12,293 nt of DNA. It comes from an uncultured Lachnospiraceae bacterium. GTDB lineage: Bacteria; Bacillota; Clostridia; Lachnospirales; Lachnospiraceae. The notes under the pieces are model-generated. The model saw only the letters and a list, made by a program, of their open reading frames with translations. It was not told where the DNA came from and did not search any database. Below, in pieces: positions 7,243-12,293 of the stretch (positions are counted from its first letter, which is position 1; every line of letters starts with the position of its first letter). Where the stretch lies: contig CADBOW010000261.1 in assembly GCA_902796375.1 (NCBI GenBank), positions 1-12,293 on the forward strand. Reading direction: 5' to 3'. The translations under genes and the position numbers were made by a program.

Positions 7243-7271
7243 ATTTTATATGAAATCGAACAAACATTCAA
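7243..7271 (-). promoter_or_regulatory. Weak candidate promoter of the hypothetical gene
   Basis: On the minus strand, TTGAAT (7266-7271) and TAAAAT (7243-7248) are separated by 17 bases within the AT-rich 66-base gap after the radical SAM gene. The predicted start near 7236 falls on the GGGAGG ribosome binding site, leaving a leader of only about 14 bases. This weakens the call; readthrough from upstream is equally possible. Confidence 0.3.
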
Positions 7272-7288
7272 TGCTAAGTAACATCCGG

Positions 7289-8260
7289 TCAGACTCCGCT
7301 GAAGTCAAATTCCGGAATGAAACTTTCATCAGCGGCCTCGCCTTCCTGTACAAATCCCCGGGTGACACCCAGTTCTTCTGCGTAACGGACCAGACTGCCA
7401 TATTCATACTCTGTGACTCTTCGGTCAATCTCCGGATATGCATCCTTCAGCAGCGTATGATCCGGCGTATACTGACTCAACAGACTGATATAGATCTGAT
7501 CTCCGTAGGTCTGGTACAGGTAACGAAGGATCAACTTGGCCTGGATCAGCATTCCGGGAAGCAGTAAATGCCGCACGATCACGCCTTTCTTCAAAAGCTT
7601 TTCTCTGCTCTCATCCCCCTCGGATCCGGCGCTTCCATCGGTTCTGTCCTTTTCTTCGGTTTCTTCATTTTCTTCATGGAAGACGCATTCCGGCTGCTGC
7701 CGGACCATTTCCGCGATGGCTGCTTTAGCAATTTCGGGATATCCCGGTGCATGGCTGTAGCGGATCGCGTCCTGCTCCCGGATATACTTCAAATCCGGCA
7801 GATAGATATCGATCAGCCCCTCCAGCTGCTTTAATTCATCTACGGAAATATAGGAGGATGTATTCAGAAGAAACGGTATCCGGAGGCCTTCCTTCTTCGC
7901 CTTACGGATCGCCGGCCGGATCGTGGGGAGAAAATGATCCCCGGTGACCAGGTTGATGTTATTCGCATGCTGCGCTTCCAGTTCAAAAAATATATCCACC
8001 AGTCGTTCCGAAGTGATCTCCCTGCCGGATCTTCCCCGGCTGATGGCCTGATTCTGACAATAGACACACCCCAGATTGCATCCGGTGAAAAATATCGTAC
8101 CGGATCCGGCCCTTCCGGAAATGCAGGGTTCTTCCCACATGTGTAATGCTGCCCGGGAAACCTGCAGCATACTCCCTACCTTGCAGGCACCGGGCCCGTG
8201 ATTCCGATCGATCCCGCATTTTCTGGGACAGATCCTGCAGTCACTGTAATCTGTGATCAT
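7289..8260 (-). CDS. Radical SAM protein, PflX-like (COG1313 type)
   Basis: A 323-residue radical S-adenosylmethionine protein related to pyruvate-formate-lyase-activating enzymes; the target protein or substrate of this PflX branch is not known. The [4Fe-4S]/SAM motif is C61-NLG-C65-VY-C68 (CNLGCVYCQN). An N-terminal Cys cluster (C8, C11, C15, C26 in CRICPRKCGIDR...GAC) is typical of the family and could bind a further metal centre. The C-terminal GFVQEGEAADESFIPEFD (302-319) also fits. Residues about 195-223 are a Glu/Asp/Lys/Ser-rich low-complexity insert just before GVIVRHLLLPGM (226-237). The insert accounts for a length slightly above the roughly 300 I expect. The ATG at 8258-8260 has GGGGAG upstream and follows deoD by 36 bases, probably cotranscribed with it. 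Confidence 0.92.
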   Translation of the reverse strand: MITDYSDCRICPRKCGIDRNHGPGACKVGSMLQVSRAALHMWEEPCISGRAGSGTIFFTGCNLGCVYCQNQAISRGRSGREITSERLVDIFFELEAQHANNINLVTGDHFLPTIRPAIRKAKKEGLRIPFLLNTSSYISVDELKQLEGLIDIYLPDLKYIREQDAIRYSHAPGYPEIAKAAIAEMVRQQPECVFHEENEETEEKDRTDGSAGSEGDESREKLLKKGVIVRHLLLPGMLIQAKLILRYLYQTYGDQIYISLLSQYTPDHTLLKDAYPEIDRRVTEYEYGSLVRYAEELGVTRGFVQEGEAADESFIPEFDFSGV

Positions 8261-8296
8261 AGCTTCTCCCCGCCCTTCTCTTCCACCGGTTCTGCT

Positions 8297-9046
8297 CTAT
8301 TTTTCCGGCTTGGAGAAGGAAAGAATCTTATTTCTGTTTTGCTCCATGGTAACCGCGGTCTGCAGAGCGATCACGATCATCTGATTGAAGGTTGTCACCC
8401 GTTCTTCCGGATCCATGACCTCTCCGGTCACCAGATTATCGGAGATGGATACCAGTGTTAATGCTCTCTTCCCGCACTGGGCCGCTGCAAAATACAGACC
8501 GGCAGATTCCATTTCCACCGCCAGGACCCCCAGCTTGGCCAGCTTCATGGCCCGGTTCGCATCATCATAGAAGGCATCTGTAGAATACAGGGTTCCGACC
8601 GCCAGATCCATACCGTTCTTTCTTGCATGATCCACAGCTGTTTCCAGCATGGAATAGCTTGCGGTGGGGGCAAAGGTGGCTCCCAGATCCACCTGGGACA
8701 TGATATTGGAATCCGTACAGGAAGCCATTCCGGCCACTACGCTTCCCAGAGAAAGCTCCTTATTCAGAGCTCCGGCGGAGCCCACACGAATGATATTTTC
8801 CACATCATACTGGGAGTACAGCTCCCGTGCATAGATGGAAATGGACGGGATACCCATACCACTGGCCATGACCGTGATCGGTACACTGTGGTAATATCCG
8901 GTGTAGCCCTGAACACCTCTTACATCGTTGACAAGGTGCGCCGCTTCCAGATACTGATCCGCGATATATTTGGATCTTATCGGATCTCCGGGCATAATAA
9001 CGGTTTTTGCGATATCCTCACGTTTTGCTGAATTATGCGGTGTCAT
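8297..9046 (-). CDS. deoD: Purine-nucleoside phosphorylase, DeoD type
   Basis: Catalyses phosphorolysis of purine (deoxy)nucleosides to free base and (deoxy)ribose-1-phosphate in purine salvage; the family forms cytosolic hexamers. I start at the ATG at 9044-9046 (249 residues). It gives the family N-terminus MTPHNSAKREDIAKTVIMPG and follows GGGGAGG by about 8 bases. An upstream in-frame TTG at 9070 would put that ribosome binding site inside the gene. Key sites are G20-D21-P22 with R24 (phosphate), R87 and S90 in RVGSAG (phosphate), V177-EME-180 (ribose), and the catalytic Asp203 in SISDN. The numbering is almost the same as in E. coli DeoD (R87, S90, D204). The loop after Ser90 has Ala where many homologues have Cys. 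The gene lies 35 bases downstream of the FtsX permease and 36 upstream of the radical SAM gene. Confidence 0.96.
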   Translation of the reverse strand: MTPHNSAKREDIAKTVIMPGDPIRSKYIADQYLEAAHLVNDVRGVQGYTGYYHSVPITVMASGMGIPSISIYARELYSQYDVENIIRVGSAGALNKELSLGSVVAGMASCTDSNIMSQVDLGATFAPTASYSMLETAVDHARKNGMDLAVGTLYSTDAFYDDANRAMKLAKLGVLAVEMESAGLYFAAAQCGKRALTLVSISDNLVTGEVMDPEERVTTFNQMIVIALQTAVTMEQNRNKILSFSKPEK

Positions 9047-9081
9047 AAATGTATCCCTCCCCTGTAACAAAAAAACATGTT

Positions 9082-11568
9082 TTATTCAACAGATTTCAAC
9101 GATTCGGCCATATTGATCCGGTCCAGCTTCCGCCGCATGAAGAGACTCACCAGGAAGGCGAATACAAAGGTCAGAATGACGCCCAGCAGGAAGCTGAAGG
9201 GTTTGATCTGTATATTAAAATATACCATATCTACTATGATCTGCGCCATAACAAATCTGTGCAGAAGGATTCCCAGCCCCAGACCGATCAGTACTCCGAA
9301 GGCGGTCAGAACATAGTTTTCCCGAAAAATGTACTGGGAGGTCTCCTTCGGATAGAATCCCAGCACCTTGATGGTGGCAATCTCCCGGATCCGTTCGGTG
9401 ATATTGATATTCGTCAGATTATATAATACAACGAAAGCAAGGCCTGCAGCACTTAGGATAACGATCAGTACGATATAATCCAGACTGTCCAGCATTTTCG
9501 TGAAACGTTCCTTCCAGGTCTCAAAGACACTGATGCTGACCACCTCCGGAATCCGGGCTATGGATGTCTGAGCCTCAAAAAGATCCGTGCCCGCGGGGAA
9601 CTTCAGATATGCGGTGTTCATATCCCCGTTGATATCCGCATCATTTGCGATCACATAGTTATATACATGATTTCGGAATATGCCGGAGATCCTCACCTTC
9701 ACTTCTTTCATTTCCTCGTTTCGAAGGGTTATGGCGTCTCCGATGTTAAGATCATATCGGTCGGCTATGCTGACACTGATCAGCACCTCTCCTTGCTTCG
9801 GCAGCTCCAGTGTTTCATCATCCAGTGTCATAAGGTGGAAGTAATCCCGAAAATCCTCTTTCTCCGAGGTCTGCGGTGATAACAGCTGAACACTCTTTAC
9901 GGTCCGCCCGGATAACAGATCCCAGGAACCGGAATGAAACAGGATGTATTTCATATCCATGGAATCCAGCTGTTCCTTCAGATCCTCCGGAGGTGCTTCT
10001 CTGCTGCCGTTCTTATATCCCACTTCAATATCGGCCACCTGGATCTCTTCATATTGCAGCCGGGAGAAGTCGGCTATGGAATCCTTCAGTCCCAGACCCG
10101 TCAGAAGCAGTGCCGTACATCCGCTGATCCCCACGATCATCATCAGAAAACGTCCCTTATAGCGGAAAATGTTCCGGACGGAAACCTTATGGAGAAACTT
10201 CAGATGATTCCAGATCAGGGGTACTCTCTCCAGCAGTACTCTTTTCCCGGGCTTCGGAGCCTTGGGCCGCATAAGTCCTGCCGCACTCTCCGTCAGTTCA
10301 TACCGACAGGCGATCAGAGTGATCCCTACAGAACAGGCAACGGAAACCGCCAGAGCCACAAGTGCCAGCTGCCAGTCAAAATAATATCTGAGGGGTAACA
10401 GGATATACATCAGATGATAGGTGATCCAGATCACTCCGGGAAATAGAAAAATGCCGACGGAATATCCGAATACACAGCCCAGCATGGCTGCAGATCCCGA
10501 ATAACCGGTATATTTTCGGACGATATCCTTATTCGAATAGCCCAGAGCCTTCAGAATACCGATCTGTCCTCTCTGCTCTTCCACCATTCGCGTCATGGTG
10601 GTCATGCAGACCAGAGCCGCCACGAGAATAAAGAATATGGGGAAGACCCGGGCGATCTGTTCCACGATCTGTGAGTCATTTTCAAAACAGGCATATCCGA
10701 TATTGGTATTCCGTTCCAGCAGATACGCCTCAGCTTCCATTTCGCCTTCAGATGTGAACATGGACCAGAAGGTAAGAAGCATGTTGGACGGATCAAATGC
10801 GGCGCGGTTCATCCTCTTCTTCACCAGCTTTTTCAGGAACTCCTCCCATACCGGTCGGAGCTGGTCCATTCTGTCATTATAGGTATCCGAGTAGATCTCT
10901 CCCGGTACATCCAGATCCACATAGATCTCCGTATAGCTGGTATCGGCAAAGGAATCCGGTGTCAGATAGAGAAAACCGTCCACCAGCCCGTTTCCCAGGG
11001 ATGTGGATCCCCGTTCGAAATTGATATACAGCGCGGAATCCGCAAAGCCCACCACCGTCAGCTGCTTCTTACGAAAATGCGCCTTCGTCCCTCTGGAATT
11101 GGATTCGGCGATGGTCATCACATCACCCAGTTCAAAGTTGCTCCGGTTCCGGTTGTCCAGAAGAACCTCGGATGCCGTTTCGGGATAGCGGCCTTCACGG
11201 AGCAGCAGCTGATTGATATCCTGTGGAAGAGAATGCGCTTTATAGATCACCTCGTTATCTTCTTTTCCATCCAGGATCACATCGTATTGAAAACCACCTT
11301 CCGCGGAAATGACACCATCTCTTGCTCTGACTGCCTCTACGTCCTTATCATCCCAACCTACGGTGGAAACCAGCCGGTAATCGAAGAAATGCTTTTCCTC
11401 GTAAAAAAGATCCATGGTCCGTTTCATGGTCGGTGTGGTAATACGAACACCCGAAAAAAAACCGACTCCCAATGCGATGATCGCAAAGATCGCAAAGAAT
11501 CGGCCGAAGGATCCCTTCACATCCCGAAGAGAGGAACGATGTAAGGCTTTCTTCCGGTTGCTGTTCAT
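9082..11568 (-). CDS. ABC transporter permease with two FtsX domains
   Basis: An 828-residue membrane subunit of a MacB/LolCE-like ABC transporter, partner of the ATPase just upstream. A first membrane segment is near residues 23-40 (FFAIFAIIALGVGFFSGV), followed by a large extracytoplasmic domain to about 305. The first FtsX block (about 306-422) contains VEEQRGQIGILKALGYSNKDIV, the conserved cytoplasmic coupling region. A further membrane segment (about 473-492) begins the second half. A second extracytoplasmic domain (about 500-690) then precedes the second FtsX block (about 695-812), with ITERIREIATIKVLGFYPKE. No long coiled coil is seen, unlike many larger Clostridia homologues of over 1000 residues. 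The start at 11566-11568 follows a modest AGGGA. The gene begins 10 bases after the ATPase stop, so the two are translated from one message. Substrate unknown: possibly peptide, lipid or envelope export. Confidence 0.93.
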   Translation of the reverse strand: MNSNRKKALHRSSLRDVKGSFGRFFAIFAIIALGVGFFSGVRITTPTMKRTMDLFYEEKHFFDYRLVSTVGWDDKDVEAVRARDGVISAEGGFQYDVILDGKEDNEVIYKAHSLPQDINQLLLREGRYPETASEVLLDNRNRSNFELGDVMTIAESNSRGTKAHFRKKQLTVVGFADSALYINFERGSTSLGNGLVDGFLYLTPDSFADTSYTEIYVDLDVPGEIYSDTYNDRMDQLRPVWEEFLKKLVKKRMNRAAFDPSNMLLTFWSMFTSEGEMEAEAYLLERNTNIGYACFENDSQIVEQIARVFPIFFILVAALVCMTTMTRMVEEQRGQIGILKALGYSNKDIVRKYTGYSGSAAMLGCVFGYSVGIFLFPGVIWITYHLMYILLPLRYYFDWQLALVALAVSVACSVGITLIACRYELTESAAGLMRPKAPKPGKRVLLERVPLIWNHLKFLHKVSVRNIFRYKGRFLMMIVGISGCTALLLTGLGLKDSIADFSRLQYEEIQVADIEVGYKNGSREAPPEDLKEQLDSMDMKYILFHSGSWDLLSGRTVKSVQLLSPQTSEKEDFRDYFHLMTLDDETLELPKQGEVLISVSIADRYDLNIGDAITLRNEEMKEVKVRISGIFRNHVYNYVIANDADINGDMNTAYLKFPAGTDLFEAQTSIARIPEVVSISVFETWKERFTKMLDSLDYIVLIVILSAAGLAFVVLYNLTNINITERIREIATIKVLGFYPKETSQYIFRENYVLTAFGVLIGLGLGILLHRFVMAQIIVDMVYFNIQIKPFSFLLGVILTFVFAFLVSLFMRRKLDRINMAESLKSVE

Positions 11569-11578
11569 ATTTTCCCTA

Positions 11579-12280
11579 TTACCACTCTATCGTTTCTACA
11601 TCCACCCGGTTGTCATTGATATACTCTTCTCGGATCTGTCCGCTTTTTACTTTTATGATCCGGTCTGCCATGGCTGTCAGGGCGGAATTATGAGTGATGA
11701 CGATCACGGTGGTCCCGGTATTCCTGCAGGTATCCTGAAGCAGCTTCAGAACGGACTTTCCGGTCTGATAATCCAGCGCACCGGTAGGCTCATCGCACAG
11801 GAGAAGCTTCGGATTCTTCGCCAGGGCTCTGGCTATGGCCACCCGCTGCTGCTCTCCTCCGGACAGCTGGGAGGGGAAGTTCTTCATACGGTCCTCCAGT
11901 CCCACATCCCGAAGCACATCCACGGGAGAAAGCGGATTTTTACAGATCTGGACCGCCAGCTCCACATTTTCAAGGGCCGTAAGATTCTGCACCAGATTGT
12001 AGAACTGGAATACGAAGCCCACATCATAACGTCGGTACGTGGTAAGCTTCTTTTTGTCATAGGCGGAGATCTCCTCTCCGTCTATGATCACACGACCGCT
12101 GGTCAGGGTGTCCATTCCTCCGAGAATATTCAGGATGGTGGTTTTCCCGGCACCGGAGGCACCTACGATCACGCAGAATTCTCCCTTCTCGATGGTGAAG
12201 GAAGCACCGGATAAAGCGGGGATATCCACTTCCCCGCTCTTATAGATCTTCTTTACATCCTGAAATTCCACAAATGCCAT
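11579..12280 (-). CDS. ABC transporter ATP-binding protein, MacB/LolD type
   Basis: A 233-residue cytoplasmic ATPase that powers the adjacent FtsX-type permease. All nucleotide-binding motifs are intact: Walker A GASGAGKTT (residues 40-48), Q-loop Gln92 (VFQFYNL), signature LSGGEQQRVAIARAL (139-153), Walker B LLLCDE (159-164) followed by the D-loop GALD, and the switch His197 (VITHN). The FQFYNLVQNLTALENVEL and SGGEQQRVAIARAL wording is typical of the MacB/LolD branch. The length is normal for the family. The ATG at 12278-12280 is preceded by GAGGTG near the window edge, so the gene is complete but its promoter lies outside. It is the first visible gene of the minus-strand run; the permease follows after 10 bases. 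Confidence 0.96.
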   Translation of the reverse strand: MAFVEFQDVKKIYKSGEVDIPALSGASFTIEKGEFCVIVGASGAGKTTILNILGGMDTLTSGRVIIDGEEISAYDKKKLTTYRRYDVGFVFQFYNLVQNLTALENVELAVQICKNPLSPVDVLRDVGLEDRMKNFPSQLSGGEQQRVAIARALAKNPKLLLCDEPTGALDYQTGKSVLKLLQDTCRNTGTTVIVITHNSALTAMADRIIKVKSGQIREEYINDNRVDVETIEW

Positions 12281-12293
12281 TCCAACACCTCAA

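Noticed and set aside
9072..9083. Palindrome AAAACATGTTTT between the permease stop and deoD, followed by a T-run on the minus strand
   Set aside because: A 12-mer with no loop and only AT-rich pairing would not form a stable terminator hairpin. The short 35-base gap also favours cotranscription.
11414..12214. Open frame of 266 codons on the plus strand, opposite the ABC ATPase and permease start
   Set aside because: It covers the antisense of intact Walker motifs and has no recognisable domain; it is a by-product of codon bias in the real genes.

Overview
The window looks like a stretch of a Gram-positive, anaerobic Clostridia chromosome, most likely Lachnospiraceae. The evidence is the gene families present (cytidylate-kinase-like protein, DUF4153-type membrane protein, PflX-type radical SAM protein, Na/Pi cotransporter with PhoU tail), strong AGGAGG-type ribosome binding sites and moderate GC content. 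The genus cannot be fixed from the sequence alone. Nothing looks like a prophage, plasmid, insertion sequence, CRISPR array, rRNA or tRNA.

Layout. Bases 1-3636 hold three closely spaced plus-strand genes: a patatin-like phospholipase whose 5' end is cut off by the window edge, a cytidylate-kinase-like P-loop protein, and a large polytopic membrane protein of the DUF4153 type. From 3625 onward every gene is on the minus strand. In minus-strand transcription order these are an ABC ATPase and a two-FtsX-domain permease (12280-9082), purine nucleoside phosphorylase DeoD (9046-8297), a PflX-type radical SAM protein (8260-7289), a small conserved hypothetical protein (7222-6725), a XerS-like tyrosine recombinase (6539-5493) and a Na/phosphate cotransporter (5442-3625). 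The two convergent blocks overlap by 12 bases at their stop codons.

The most notable region is the 185-base gap 6540-6724 upstream of the recombinase. It holds a perfect 13-bp inverted repeat around a 16-bp centre (6589-6630), a plausible recombinase promoter abutting it (6559-6587), and three 12-bp direct repeats (6661-6696). The recombinase resembles the single-protein Xer recombinase XerS of streptococci and lactococci. The centre of the palindrome resembles, from memory, the difSL site of that system, which also lies beside xerS. Together with the convergent gene orientation, this suggests a one-recombinase chromosome-dimer-resolution module near the replication terminus. That is an inference.

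The other genes are housekeeping or transport: nucleoside salvage (DeoD), phosphate uptake or export (Na/Pi-PhoU), MacB/LolD-type ABC export or envelope function, and lipid hydrolysis (patatin). The truncated patatin gene carries a short tandem repeat (DYSEVPSG...) in front of its catalytic domain, so its real start lies outside the window.
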